A program made the translations under genes and the position numbers. From Zhengitettix transpicula (lineage: Eukaryota > Arthropoda > Insecta > Orthoptera > Tetrigidae), in assembly GCA_037074705.1 (NCBI GenBank), contig CM073590.1:184606746-184670745 (forward strand): DNA of 64,000 nucleotides, read 5' to 3'. Below are positions 1-11,965 of this stretch, one piece after another. How positions within the stretch are numbered: the first letter of the stretch is position 1; each line of letters starts with the position of its first letter. The notes under the pieces are model-generated. The model was not told the origin of the DNA. It saw only the letters and a program-made list of their open reading frames with translations, and searched no databases.

Positions 1-2071
1 CTTCAAAGCTTCATATAACCATCAAACTTGGGTCGTCCGTTTTTTTCTACTAATTTCCGACTGTGAGAAGGTTAATTTATAACACAGGTTAATAATAATG
101 TTCTTACGCGTTTGATTCATTAAGGTCTCCATATTTTATAGTACATACTGTGTTAAACTTTTTATACAGTTTATATAGCTCATACTTGTATCATATCTTC
201 CGTATACCGTTAACAATATTTCAAATATTCTCAATATTTCATCCCCATTCTAAGTGAGTATCGAATTTTCACATCTATACAAGATTACAGGTATTTTTTA
301 ATTTTTGTCTACTTACTCTTTTTGGCATCATTAACTTTTTTAAGCTGTAATGACTTGTGTTGCCTTGACTTATTCTGTGGTTAATTTATATTGATTTGTT
401 ATCATCACTTGACAGTACAGCTCCTAAGTACATGCATTTGTTTACTTTTTCTATGGTTAGATCATTCATTCAAATATTTCTATTGTTAAAGGTATCCATG
501 AATTTTGTTCTACTGTAGTTAACTTTTATCCCTATTTCTGCTGCTGCACACTCTAACCTTACATATCCATTTCTTATTGATTTCATCTGTCTTCCTACAC
601 ATCATCTGCAAATTGTAGTATTTATACTGATTTATATAGTATCGTTCCTCTGATATCAAGATCAGTAGCCATTATCACTTTTCTAAGGTTATATTGAAAA
701 GCAGACTAGATTGGGTGGCTGTTTCAAATAATTATTAAAAATCTCCAACACTATCTGAACCAGCGTAAAAATCTGTTCGCTTCGTTTTCCGTTCATTTCA
801 CTAAATATAAATTTAAGCTATCTCTAACTTAAAGTAACTTTGTAGCTAGCTGTAATCATTCTAAGCTTCTCAATTGAAATCCACGTTACTAAAAAACTGG
901 ATTAATAACCATTTTTTACATGAGATGCACGAGGGTTAAAACTTCAGCACCACTGCTCCAAAATTGGCCTAACTGAATCGTTTAATTCGTATTTACTTCA
1001 GTAACCTCCACGGAAATTTCATTACCCTTGATATCTAGTGCAGATTTCAACAATCGTCCTAAATATTCTAAATCCTACCTCCTTACAGGAATTGACATTT
1101 TTTCTCCGCTGGTGACACTAGAGACATTATTTTTACAAAAAGCCAGTCCACACCAGTAAAAAAAATTACGATAGAATCCAAATCAAGTTCCCAAAATAAT
1201 ATCTGGTAAATGTTCACGACTGCTGAAGTTTAATTAACGTCGTGTGTCCTGGTAAAAATTAATATATCAGATTAATTGGACCACAGAATTCTGCGGAATT
1301 TTCATCATTTTACGTATATTTCTCAAATTTGTCTTGTTTTAATATAAAATTAATTACTTTTACCTTTACTAATTATTAATGCTACATGCCATGTTACATG
1401 CCATACTGAAGAATACACGTAGATAAAAATTAGTAAAGAGTAGTTTCGATCCCTTTTGATTTCATGGATTTCTTGTCACCTATTTCTCGCGATAGACATC
1501 ACTGACGAAATAAGGAGTCGGCAGTAAATATATTAAAAGTATCAGAATGAATTCCCCCTCCCCCCGGGCCACCAACATGTCAAGTTTCTGTTTTTCACTC
1601 CATCCGATTGTAAAATGAATCTACTTCTTTCAAAATCAGACGATGACCTCGATCACTTTTGGGTATCATTGGTTTGTAAACGTGATTTTTAATACTACTT
1701 TGTTGCGTTTAATGAGATATTAGACTTTGATCATTCGTCTAAGGTTTGAATCCAGGTTGAGTGTAATTTCTAATGTACTCTCCGTGTGTATGTGGTTACG
1801 GACAGTGAACCCTGGAGATGACGTCATGGAGCGGATAAAACACTGTTTACTGCTCCAGGGACTGTTTAGTCTGTGGCGCGGAGATGGCCAGGTGTAGGCT
1901 ATATTTATTCTTCTACGTCTCGCGAGTCTTGCGATACTGCGTCTGAATTTGCGATAAGGAAAGGTTCTCCGTTATCAAGTCAAAACAAAATAATCTCTAA
2001 CTTCGATTTATTCATTTCGGTAATAGTAACAAGAAATTAAAAAAGCGTTCAAATATTGTAAATAATACAAC
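1..2071. other. Unassigned AT-rich DNA
   Basis: No coding exon or recognisable repeat was found. The one unusual patch is about 1,780-1,960, less AT-rich than its surroundings. It contains a palindromic TGACGTCA (about 1,818), an 8-bp stem CCCTGGAG/CTCCAGGG enclosing that site (about 1,810-1,861) and TCTCGCGAG (about 1,917). These resemble CREB-type and CGCG-type promoter elements, but no transcript can be tied to them, so this is only a possible promoter. Confidence 0.3.
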
Positions 2072-2444
2072 CCTTTTTTAACACTGATATAAATTTTTAT
2101 TTTAATGTTAATTACATTAAAATGTGTCATGATTAAAATCCAGGATCTTTCGCCATATTTATCCGTACATGAAGGTTCTATTTGTAAACAATAACAAAAG
2201 TGATACGAGCCATAACTTAGTAATCAGTGGGTCTACACAAATTTATCAAATAAATTTAGCAAACGTGTAAAATATATTTGAATCTCTGTGACATGGTATA
2301 CGATCGTATAAATACACATAATTTAAACTAACGCATGTACTTAAATTTTACAGATGAATGTAAAGCCCCTGGATTTTAATCTTGACACGTTTTAATGTAA
2401 TTAACATTAAAATAAATAAAAATATTTGCGACTGTTAAAAAAGG
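2072..2444. mobile_element. MITE-like element with ~72-bp terminal inverted repeats
   Basis: The ends are long imperfect inverted repeats beginning CCTTTTTTAACA. Both arms carry the palindromic string TTTTAATGTTAATTACATTA and GATTAAAATCCAGG, in opposite orientation. The ~220 bp between the arms has no coding capacity. This is the layout of a non-autonomous DNA transposon of the MITE type. I cannot name the superfamily because the flanking duplication is unclear. Confidence 0.6.
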
Positions 2445-3814
2445 TTTGTTTCGTTTATAATATTTATTTTAAAATAACAGTCATTAAAGGGATTTGTAGA
2501 CGATATAAATTGAAAAATGTTTTATTTTGGAGATCACTGAAAAAAAAAATTAGATGAAAAATTTCTACAGAAAGCAGCAACTCAAATGTTAACTATGATA
2601 ACAACTAAGAATAATTATATCCATTATCAAGGTTTTTAAGCACCTTCCAATTCATGTGATAAATAGTAATTTTTCTTGACGAAACATGGAGTGTAAAAAG
2701 ATCACGCAAATGTATGTCTGCCCTTTTTTTCGATTCATTACAATAATATTCCTATGACGCTGGACCTTAACGTTAAATTGCTATTAAAGTTATTATACAT
2801 ATTGATTCTTTTTACTATTCCTAAACTTTCAGTTCATTTTGCGCCTTGACGGTATTATCCCAAGGAATTTTTAATAAATCTGTGATTGATTTATAATAAA
2901 TTTAGAACGTTAAGGTATTAGTTTTTGATTTATTTTTTCTTCTATTATAAACTGGGGATAATATTTCAATAATACAAAACTCCTTGGCATAAACGTCGTT
3001 GCTGGAAAACACGCGTGTTCTTCTTATCCCAAAAGAATTGAAAATGGTTGCCACCGTTTAATAAATGGTAATCAACACGAACTCGAAATGAATATTTTAA
3101 TGAATAGTTTATTAGAAAACAATTATTTCCGAAGCTAAAGTATTTAACATTGCTGAAAATATTAATGAAATTAACATTGTTGTTTCTTAAAACAAGTGGT
3201 GCTTATAAATGTGTTCATAAATTTCTCATTCACTTATAAAATTTCCGCAAAGCAACTCGAACTATTTCCCTGATATCCATGAAAATGAAGTATGTAGATG
3301 AACACAGAAGATAATTATCTCTCTACTGGAAATAAAAGTTGAACGTGTGATTACATTCACTAGAAAATATATTACAGCACTTGAAATTTAAACTTGTACA
3401 TAAACGGACTTCTAACGCTAATGCATACAGACGTACAACGAAAAGATTTAAGTTTGCATGCATTAGTGTCATCTGTTATTAATTTATGGTTAATTTCTCT
3501 GTTATAATTTTTGTTATAATAAATTTTGAGACATTCCCAGTTTTATTCTGAAAACAAACGAAAAAACTGGGAATAAATTTGATTATTATTAATAATATGA
3601 AGCCTTGGTAGTATTTTCTTATATATCCGTGAAACTCACAAGTATCATCAAATTTACGGCAATAATAATTATTATACGTTGTGAAAAATAAGGTAAAACG
3701 TTTTAAAAAATAGAGAACAGTCGGTTGCATAAGCGTGCAGCGTTTTTTGAGGAAACAGGAAACGGTAGTTGCATTTCCTAGAAAATCAGAACTTTTCCTC
3801 TTTCTTTATTTTAC
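2445..3814. other. Unassigned AT-rich DNA
   Basis: Nothing gene-like was found. The short open frame at 3,479-3,730 (minus) is low-complexity hydrophobic and AT-driven, with no conserved motif. Confidence 0.3.
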
Positions 3815-4840
3815 ACTAAAACCTTTGATTATGTTGATCGTTGCATTCTTATTGAGAAATTAAAGTATTATGGAATTATTGAAACCTACAATTCGCGGTT
3901 CCTTTCATACTTAAGCTACAAGAATAAAAAAAACACTAGAATATGTACTCTCTGGTAAAACTTTTAATTCTGAGTATGGACAAATAAAGAATAGGGTTCC
4001 ATAACGCTCTATTCTAGGTCCATTGGGCGCTTTATGAAATACAGAAATGACTTACCAAAATTTATCATTCCTTTCTCTGAAATTATTCTGTTTGCTGAAG
4101 ATACAAGCATTTTGATAAATGATAAACACGAGACATTATAAGAAGTAGCTAATGGTGCATTCAATCATCTACTACACTATAGTGATCAAATAAAAGTGAA
4201 AAAACACTTTTCATGCGATTACAAAGAAAAATGTAGCGCATAACTCTATTGAAATAGGATCTCAAAAAGATAAAATTTGCAAAGTTGATAGTTCAAAATT
4301 CTTAGGATGATCTGTTGACATTAAATTAAATTGGAAAATTCGCATTAAAAAATTTTGAACCAAATTAAGCTCAGCCAAATATGTTGTTGGAATAATGTCA
4401 AAATGCAATGATCCGATCATCAAAAAGTTAGTTTACTTTGCATATTTTCTTTCGTTATTGTCATATGGACTAATTTTGGGGGTAATCATTCAGGGAAACA
4501 CAAAATCTTATTTATAAAAAGTTGTTAGACTTGTATGTCAAGTTTCTTCAAGAACATGTTGCAGTGATCTTTTCCAGAAATTGTACATTCTTTCACTAAA
4601 ATGCTAGAACATGCTATTTTTAATGTTGTTTGTGATTGGTAACACACCTTTCATCACCAACTCAGATGCGCACAATTTCAGTACAAGAACAACTTGTAGA
4701 AACACGGTAAACGACTATCAATTATACAAAAAGAAAGAATTACAATTGCACTACTATATTTAACAAGCTTTCACACAACATTAAACAGTTAAAGGATAAT
4801 ACAATAAAATTAACCGAATATTTGCTTAGTAAATTAATGA
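3815..4840 (+). pseudogene. Decayed non-LTR retrotransposon reverse transcriptase (Jockey-like)
   Basis: Conceptual translation in shifting frames gives successive landmarks of a Jockey-type reverse transcriptase. They are TKTFDYVDRCILIEKLKYYG (compare FDxVDH), a degraded GVPQGSILGPL block near 4,000, LFAEDTSILINDKH near 4,090 (the FADD catalytic block with D changed to E), FAYFLSLLSYGLIL near 4,440, then a NSDAHNFSTRTTCRN tail and a final IFNKLSHNIKQL piece. Such C-terminal strings are typical of Jockey-clade ORF2. Several stops and frameshifts and loss of the first catalytic aspartate pair show it is dead. No 5' end or endonuclease domain was found. Confidence 0.7.
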
Positions 4841-5137
4841 TCTGTCAGAATTAGTTTAATATTAAAATATATCCAATGCAAAATAAATATATTATGTATA
4901 CTTATAATTTTAAGATACTATTGCAATGATGTATAATACATGATTCATTTCTCATCCTAGAAGCCCAGCTTCTCTTCAGAGGCTATGAATATGATCTAAC
5001 ACTATATTACTAATCTACATGATTGGCCAATGTATCCCGGGTGTTTATTCATCACGATCTTATATTAGATAAGAATTTATTCTTGTTTTCCAGTAGGTGA
5101 AACTAAATGTATTGTTTGTAAAAGTAAGGAGAGATTT

Positions 5138-5689
5138 TTCGATATTGGTGGAATATGAGCCTGCGAGGGCTATTCTCTCGCAGGCAGAACCTTGTAGGAG
5201 AGATACGAAGGTGCTACCTTTGGGGATGCCTTTTCCTCTCCATTTTTGAACTAAGGTTCCACCTCGGCCTGTTTTGAGAGGTGTATGTTCCGGGGTCACA
5301 GACCTTGGGCATACGGTAAGAGTTGTCCGCTATTCCCATTGGAATAGTCGGCCAGCTGTCTCCTAAACTGGCCAAAGCATGGCGAGGGATAAGCCGCGAA
5401 CCCACAGCAAACCCCTCTCCCGCCATCGGAAGGGCGTGGGACAAGTACCAAATGCCCGACCTACCTGATGCACGTTTTTCTACGGTTTTCCCAGCATTTC
5501 TTTAGGCGAATGCCGGGTAAGATCCTTAAAATATAGCCCGGGGGCCCTAGTTAACCCTTGGCTACCTTCCTCTACCCTTCCGCATCCCCCCTTTCAAATC
5601 CCTTCCTATGCTATTAAAGGGGAGTTGCCCAACGTGAATTTCCCTCATGTAGTAGCCTGTTGCCCTAAAAAAAATATTCGATATTGGTG
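5138..5689 (+). mobile_element. GC-rich ~526-bp retroposon, copy 1, with target-site duplication
   Basis: A block much richer in GC than its surroundings spans 5,151-5,676 and is flanked by identical 13-bp duplications TTCGATATTGGTG (5,138-5,150 and 5,677-5,689). It starts with a hairpin (CCTGCGAG/CTCGCAGG) and ends in an A-rich tail after GCCTGTTGCCC. Two related copies lie inverted at 11,978-12,439 and 14,940-15,317. A-tail plus variable duplications indicate LINE-dependent retroposition. I see no clear polymerase III boxes, so SINE or short LINE derivative are both possible. The 60-80-residue frames inside are not conserved between copies and I do not call them genes. Confidence 0.75.
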
Positions 5690-6334
5690 AAATTTATTCC
5701 TGGTCATATCTAATTTAAGATCGGGGTAAATAAATATCCGGGTTACGTTGCACAATCTGCTAGGTTAGTAATATAGTATCGGGGTGAGTCCATCCTAACG
5801 AAACATCAAAATTATCGTCGGAAGACACTCAAATCAACCACACGTTGATTTAAATTATCACTTTGTGTCATATTTCACTACTTCTGTAACTCGAAAAGAA
5901 AAGTAATAAGCATATTGCATAACTAAATACTACTGAATTAATTATTTTTGCTTAATAATAGTTGTTGAAGAGCACGCGATATTTTTCGTCTTACTCTACA
6001 GTTAAATAATTTATTACAATAATAAATCATTTATAATTCAACACTAAATAATCTTTAACTTCTACAGAAAGTAATATTTAATAATCTGCTCTTTATCTGA
6101 AAGTAATTTTTCATCGCCTCTCCTTTGTAAAATGAGAAAATCGTTAAAAAGTAAAGAAAATATTATTAAGGTTATGAGGGGAACTTTAGTATTGTATTGA
6201 TACAGATTTTAGTTATAAATAAATTTTTATTAATTTAACCTTTTTATAAAACGCTATATTTTTGTAATATTTTCTGATAATTAAAAACATGCAACAGTGG
6301 CATCTGTATTCAAGATTTAGGAAAGTCGTCTAGT
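5690..6334. other. Unassigned AT-rich DNA
   Basis: No coding signal, RNA gene or recognisable repeat was found between the retroposon and the stem structure at 6.4 kb. Confidence 0.3.
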
Positions 6335-6379
6335 TTCACTGTTTCCAGTATTCTCTAAACTATTTTGAGAAACTGTTCT

Positions 6380-6455
6380 GGGGTTTCCACCCACTTGAGA
6401 AAGATGGCAGATTACACCATCGAAACGTCGTGGCTTAATCTTACTTTAATCAGGG
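6380..6455 (+). repeat. Three-way-junction motif resembling a degenerate hammerhead/Penelope terminal repeat
   Basis: A perfect 12-bp outer stem (GGGTTTCCACCC with GGGTGGAAACCC) encloses CTTGAGAAA, a GATGG/CCATC stem and GAAACGTCG. The order is that of a hammerhead ribozyme core (CUGANGA, stem II, GAAA), and Penelope-like elements are known to carry such motifs in their terminal repeats. The CUGAUGA box is altered (CTTGAGA), so self-cleavage is unlikely. Looser relatives occur near 7,468, 37,458, 42,190, 44,470, 50,609, 50,847, 51,840 and 58,809. Confidence 0.4.
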
Positions 6456-8516
6456 TGGAAACCCAAGAACTGTTTTTACAGAATATACATTCGGAAAATC
6501 TTCGATCTTTGATATTTTGAGAAAGTTGTTAACAACAAGGTTATTGCTAAGTCACTTTAAATTTATAGCACAAAGGAATGTTCAATACAAAACGCTATTT
6601 ATTTCTATTGCTCACATCCTACTAGATCAATCAAAAAACTGTCACCATTATGAATTGTCTGTGATTTTTTCACAGCATTTGATTGAGTTTATCACTGTAT
6701 TTGATTAGAAACATAGAGTTACTTAAGAATGGAGTTTGACAGATCCATGCGGCAGAACAGCTTGATTTTAGTCCAGAATTAAAGACGGCTTGTGGATTTT
6801 GAAGGGGACGGAGCTGAACAGTCTAATAGCAGAATTTAAGTCAGAAAGCAGAGTTGGCTACTAGAATTAGACTACATTAGTTCTATAGACACTTCTGAAC
6901 TGACGTTGTACGATTTTTATCCAGATGGCGTGAGCAGAGTTTCTGTATATAATAATAATTCTGTGGAATACCTTCATTTAGCTATTTATACTGTCCAACA
7001 TAATTTCAGAAAAAGCTCAGTTTTTGTTTTAATAGCCAACTTGAACCAACCAGACTTATGAGAAAAAACTCGTTGTTCTATATTAATAATTTCAGGAACA
7101 ACTATTTGTATTTTAATAAATATTGTTTTCTTTGTTTGGAATGGGTTAATGTGTGTTAGATTTCTGTGTAGTTATACAAATTGAAAATAATTAATATAAT
7201 ATTATGACTTAAATGTATAAGTTTACATTGTTACGATAAATTTATAAATGATTTTTTTTTTATTGTAATCATACACTGCGGATCAATGAAATCGATACTG
7301 CATGACGTAAGACGTTTGTACCTACGAACAGTCAGTTGACCTGACGGCGTGTTGTGCAACTTTGTAACATGTTTTAAATATTCAATATATGTGTATGTTG
7401 TTATTGTTATTATTTATTGCGCAAATAATTGAATATTTGATATTCTGCTTATCGTTATGTTATTTAAGGATGATTATGGCAGATAAGGGCCGAAAGCTAT
7501 CAATAAAAGATACATATTTTAACAAGTGACCGTCATAAAGTTTTTTACAACTTTTTAGCTGTGTCGTAATTAAAATCCCTAAATTTACGTAAACCTTCCA
7601 GTTGGGGCTGCGCAATCAAGCAGATGAGTTGATGGACGTAAAAATGAATCTCCTGATGGCGTCTCAATTTTCATTGAAACTTAAAGAATCAAAACACTGT
7701 TTTATGTTGAAATTATACAAATTCAAAAAATATCTTCTCGTTAAACAATGTGTCCGAAAACTAAGTACTTACGATTTGTGAAATCGGAAACTTTTAATGC
7801 AATTTAATGAATTGTAGAACAAATAATAAAAATTATGGATCATGCCACAGATACAAAAATAAAAATCATTAGGCTCCTTGCATGTTTCAAACATAAATAG
7901 ATTTGAGTTTTTTTAATTGTTTTTCACAAAAATAAATACTGACGTCTGGATCACCCAGTATATTTAGAAAGCCATTCGTGTCTTATGAATCCATTTATTT
8001 ACAGTAATGTTAGTAATAATGTTCTTATTAACGCTTACAGATATGTTTTACTAATTTACTTTGTTTATACTAATTATGCAGGGTAGGCTGTATAGATATT
8101 AAATTATTAATTAGCTTTCAAAACCGTCCAGGAATTCGTTAGAATACAATAAAATTATCGGTTTCGAGGCTGTTTTGATTGGTTGATACATTTGAAGTCA
8201 CCGTTGCAAACAGTTTTCTTAACCATAAAAAGTTTGCGTTACATGAGAGAGTTTGCTAAAGGAAACTATGCACAACAGACCATGTGAGTCCACTTCCGGG
8301 TCCCTGACGAGAGTTAAATTTTGGGAAGTCGGGACACAAGAGATTCTGTCGAATTACATCAAACATTTACGCCATATATTATTAGAAACTAATTCTGGAT
8401 TCGCGATGAAAGAGAATCAAATTCCAAAACTTTCAGTTTTAATTGAAAATTATTGGGGAAACATCTATTCCGAAGGAGTCTTTACGCTCAGTTGGCCGGT
8501 AAGTAACAGCTTGTCA
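6456..8516. other. Unassigned DNA downstream of the LRR gene
   Basis: AT-rich sequence with one hammerhead-like remnant near 7,468-7,495 (GGATGATTATGGC ... GCCGAAAGC). Any 3' UTR of the LRR gene lies in the right-hand part. No AATAAA was found close to the stop on the minus strand; an ATTAAA is present near 8,438. Confidence 0.3.
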
Positions 8517-9731
8517 TTAATCCACCGTTTCATAGTAGTCGCAATCTTTGAGGATGGACGCCAGTGACATGCAACGAGCCTTGGAATCCATTTTGGCGGC
8601 GTTTGAAGTGGGGGAGGGAGGCCGTACGTCGTCGTAGGTGGGCACGCGGTCCCGACGAGACTTGGGAGCGTTGGGGGCGACGAACGAGTTCACGTAGATT
8701 GGTCCGTCGGACGTCTCCGGGGGCGTCACGTTGGGCGCGAGCGAAGTCATGTACCGCGCCACTTCCGTCTCCCTTATCGACTCGTACATCTTTTCCGCCA
8801 CGACCTCGATGTACTCTCCACAAGGCCCGGCTGGTAACGAGGGCAAAGGTGGTCGGCGCCTCCTCTGTACTTCCGACGCCTTCCGGCAGCGACAGACGTA
8901 AAACGTCACTAGGGCCACCGAGACTAGTAGTAGTAAGACGCCCACGCCGACCCCAACCCACATGTACAAACTCACGGTGGCACATTCCTGATCGCTCACC
9001 CTTATCCAGAATAAATCGTTGCTGCATTCGGCCTTGGTCGTGATGACTCTGTTGACGGTCCATGAATGGAAAGGGATGATGTCGCAGTTGCAGTTGAGTT
9101 TGTTACCCATCAAGTTCATACTAGTCAACGACAACAGAGGCTCGAAGGTTACCAAACGCAAAGTTTCAATCATATTGTTGCTCAAGTCAAGTTTCTCCAG
9201 ATTGAGCGTCATGACGAACATGTCCGGAGGTAAGTTATAGAAATTGCATTCGGCGAGTGTTAACTGAGTTAAGGACACAGACTTGAGAAACCCCCCGTTT
9301 TCGGGAATAATGAGCATGTTCCCGCTCAAGTCCAACCAATATAGATGAATGCATTTGACGAAAGCGTCTTGAGGAATATTCTTCAACAAGTTGTGATCCA
9401 AAAACAGAACTCTCAGATCACGTAAGTTCCAAAATGCAGCAATGTCGAGTGACGAAATGCGGTTGTGGTCCAGATACAACTGTAATATATTTGGATGGTA
9501 TTGGAAAGTGTTGTTCCTCAATAATTTCAATCCGTTGCGGTTAAATATCAGGGTGGAAGTTTCGGATTGTAAGTTCTCAGGAAATTTATCCAAAGCTGCA
9601 TTCGAACAGTTAACGTGGTGGAAGGTGGAGAAGATCTTGCACGAGCAGGAGCCTGGGCAAGGATTTCCCTGTGGAGGAAAACATTCCCCCATCACCACCA
9701 GAACCAACAGCACGGAGATTCTAGCTATCAT
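8517..9731 (-). CDS. Single-pass transmembrane leucine-rich-repeat protein (404 aa)
   Basis: Predicted type I membrane protein. Residues 1-17 form a signal peptide. An LRRNT cap follows (CPGSCSC, Cys 25/29/31 and Cys 42), then about six leucine-rich repeats (residues ~55-210, for example LQLYLDHNRISSL and LEKLDLSNNMIETL). An LRRCT cap has Cys 214/216/236/250, and a glycine/leucine/valine-rich membrane segment spans ~257-279. After a basic stop-transfer stretch the ~125-residue cytosolic tail is rich in proline and tyrosine (YIEV, YESI, YVNS, YDDV, YYETV), suggesting phosphotyrosine-dependent adaptor binding. This layout is typical of insect LRR cell-surface receptors or adhesion proteins; I cannot assign an orthologue. 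The coding region is one exon. A splice acceptor (TTTTCAG, exon starting at 9,758) lies just upstream of the ATG, so at least one 5' UTR exon lies to the right. The exon is strikingly GC-rich at its 3' end. Confidence 0.9.
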   Translation of the reverse strand: MIARISVLLVLVVMGECFPPQGNPCPGSCSCKIFSTFHHVNCSNAALDKFPENLQSETSTLIFNRNGLKLLRNNTFQYHPNILQLYLDHNRISSLDIAAFWNLRDLRVLFLDHNLLKNIPQDAFVKCIHLYWLDLSGNMLIIPENGGFLKSVSLTQLTLAECNFYNLPPDMFVMTLNLEKLDLSNNMIETLRLVTFEPLLSLTSMNLMGNKLNCNCDIIPFHSWTVNRVITTKAECSNDLFWIRVSDQECATVSLYMWVGVGVGVLLLLVSVALVTFYVCRCRKASEVQRRRRPPLPSLPAGPCGEYIEVVAEKMYESIRETEVARYMTSLAPNVTPPETSDGPIYVNSFVAPNAPKSRRDRVPTYDDVRPPSPTSNAAKMDSKARCMSLASILKDCDYYETVD

Positions 9732-9758
9732 GCCGCTTCGCTGACAATAGGAAATTAC

Positions 9759-11194
9759 CTGAAAAGAAAAGTCACGTGCGGTTATAAAACATCGTTATAT
9801 CAGAAAAAGCTCTAAGAAATATTTCTAAATAAAGACAGGGTTATAGATGGCGAAATAAATAAAATAATGTCACTATTCTTGTTAAGAAATGAAAAATCAT
9901 TATATCAGCTTAAACTTGAATCCTATTTTCATTCGTAATCTAAATAATTCTGGAAGTGCGGGCAAGTAATCAAATAGTACAAAAATTGTCACAGACTGTA
10001 CTTTGGAACTATCTTTATTATATATATGACAGCAATTTGAATTCTCTACCTCCTGAATATATTGTGATTTAAGTCCATCTAAAAGAAAATACTCCGGAAA
10101 TCTTGACGTTTTTCACGGTCATTGATAGAATTTAGATTTATTTTTAATTACTCCTCAAATAAGGAAATATAATTAATCTCAAGTATATACACATTATTAA
10201 TACAAAAATAGGCTATAAACAGACAAATTGAATTTTGAAATTAATTATTTAAATGCGATTTTGTAAACATACACGTGCAGTTTTACAAACACTATTAACT
10301 CAGGTCTAATTTATATATTAACACACTTCTAACAATAGTTAGGTTATTTAATTTATATGATCATAAAATGCTTTGCGTAATATGTAAATAACGGTTCCGA
10401 GGTTGTAGATTTTAAGTTTATAAATAAACGATTAATGTCATCAAAGTAGCATTACAACATATTTTCTAATTGTAAACAAAAAGGAAGCATTTATGGGCAA
10501 TGGCCTTATTATTAAACGTCAAATGGTACAGAGATTAAAATAAGTGCTCAGGAAAATAAATATGAATTGCTCAAATCTCTGATATTATGTTCTGAGGTAA
10601 AATTACTTCTGTTTTCTAACAACCATAATTATCTGTTGACCATCAATTTATGCACTTTTTGGTGTTTAATAAGAAGGCCATTGCCCATTAATTTTGGCTT
10701 TTTCCTTGTCATTATGAAAGAGTTTTGTTGTAATTGATATTCGCGTTGTTTTCATTTTTAGTTTTTAATGATATAATGATTATGATCCTTACCGCAAAAA
10801 ATGTAGTTAGTATCTAACTAAGTCAGCCTTAAATATTTTATACGATGTATACCTTGACCAATTGACCATTTGCACACATCGGTTATGGTCCTAATTTATA
10901 GTGTAATTACAAAACAATCCTACATCTATTTAAAGGTAATCATTCTATTCAGATCTATCTCAGTTTTTCTCCTCTTTAATATAAAACAATATTTATCATT
11001 CAATCTCTTGCCGTTCAATAGGCATATATTACCTATATATTAAATATAACGTCTTTATTATAGTAAATAAATGATAAAACAAAATTTCTAATAATAAAAT
11101 AGGCTACAACTATAGACAGGAGGACTGAGAAAGACACTCCTTAAAACCAAGACGATCAGTACGTAGATGTGACTGACTACACGATATAATAATA
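9759..11194. other. AT-rich 5' intron of the LRR gene or intergenic DNA, with one MITE
   Basis: No coding exon was found. It must hold part of the 5' intron of the minus-strand LRR gene. The only structured segment is the hairpin element at 10,494-10,687. Confidence 0.35.
10494..10687. mobile_element. Small MITE-like hairpin element
   Basis: The 194-bp segment starts TGGGCAATGGCCTT and ends with the near-perfect inverted copy AAGGCCATTGCCCA. The inverted repeats extend about 27 bp (also TTATTAAAC). The interior is non-coding. The layout fits a non-autonomous DNA transposon; the duplication at the ends is too short to assign a superfamily. Confidence 0.5.
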
Positions 11195-11585
11195 TGGATG
11201 TTATAATTTTTATAATTGTAACATCCATACAGAATTATAATTCTTTTTATAATTGTATCATCCATACGCCTGAAGATGTCCAAATCAGAGATAAACGTAG
11301 TGATTAAATTTTGAATATTAATTTTTTTTTCTTTTAATTTTGTCTAATCCTTTTTTTTTTACAAAAAGAAACTCTTTGATATTGAAGAAAATAAACAATT
11401 GAAAAGTTGACAAAGTTTGAAAGTCGTATTTGTTTGTCGTACGTTAACTAAATTTGGTACACAGTTACATAAATATATATATATAAAAACTACGTCACCA
11501 ATTTTGCATGTTTACGGAGATATAACATATAATGTTTAACATTACGGTAAGTCACGATTCGGAACAATATGTCCAAAAAAACAGA

Positions 11586-11712
11586 CCTCACAAAAATAAA
11601 AACTGGTACAACGTTTCTTCCACAGATTTGTGGACCTTCTCAAGTACTTGTTCGTCTACTTGAGAAGGTTCACCTGTGGAAGAAATGTTGTACCCGTTTT
11701 TATTTTGTGAGG
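11586..11712. repeat. Palindromic repeat with hammerhead-like half sites
   Basis: Two ~62-bp arms in inverted orientation, each containing AATAAAAACTGGTACAACG or its copy and a TTTCTTCCACAG string. The loop region holds CTTGAGAAGG. Related palindromes occur at 36,739-36,992 and 38,033-38,216, and a half copy near 24,590. All share the AAATACCACA/AACGTTTC pattern. Confidence 0.5.
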
Positions 11713-11965
11713 TATGTTTTTTAGCCATATTATTCCTAATAGTAATATATATTATACACAGACGTAAATTTTAACATTATTACGGCAAGTCATTGGTCAT
11801 AAGTAATGCCATTGACATGAAATTCGTTTAAATTTACATATAGTACAATATCCGTTCAATTCAGCATGAAGCCACCGAGATCGTGCCCTTTTACGGAAAA
11901 TGCAAAAGAGGAATCGGGTTTCTGATTCTGATTATTAAACATAATTGACATAGTCGGTTTAGAAA

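Noticed and set aside
1741..1754. GGTTTGAATCCAGG resembling a tRNA B box
   Set aside because: There is no A box at the right distance and no cloverleaf stems around it.
5060..5505. Short open frames inside the GC-rich retroposon
   Set aside because: The frames are not maintained between the three copies, so they are unlikely to encode a protein.
8253..8567. 104-residue plus-strand open frame overlapping the end of the membrane LRR gene
   Set aside because: Its sequence has no recognisable motif, it is antisense to a well-supported coding exon at its 3' end, and no promoter or splice context supports it.
8530..9063. Arginine-rich frames of 159-177 residues opposite or offset to the LRR exon
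   Set aside because: These are by-products of the GC-rich codons of the LRR gene read in other frames; the compositions are abnormal and no domain is present.
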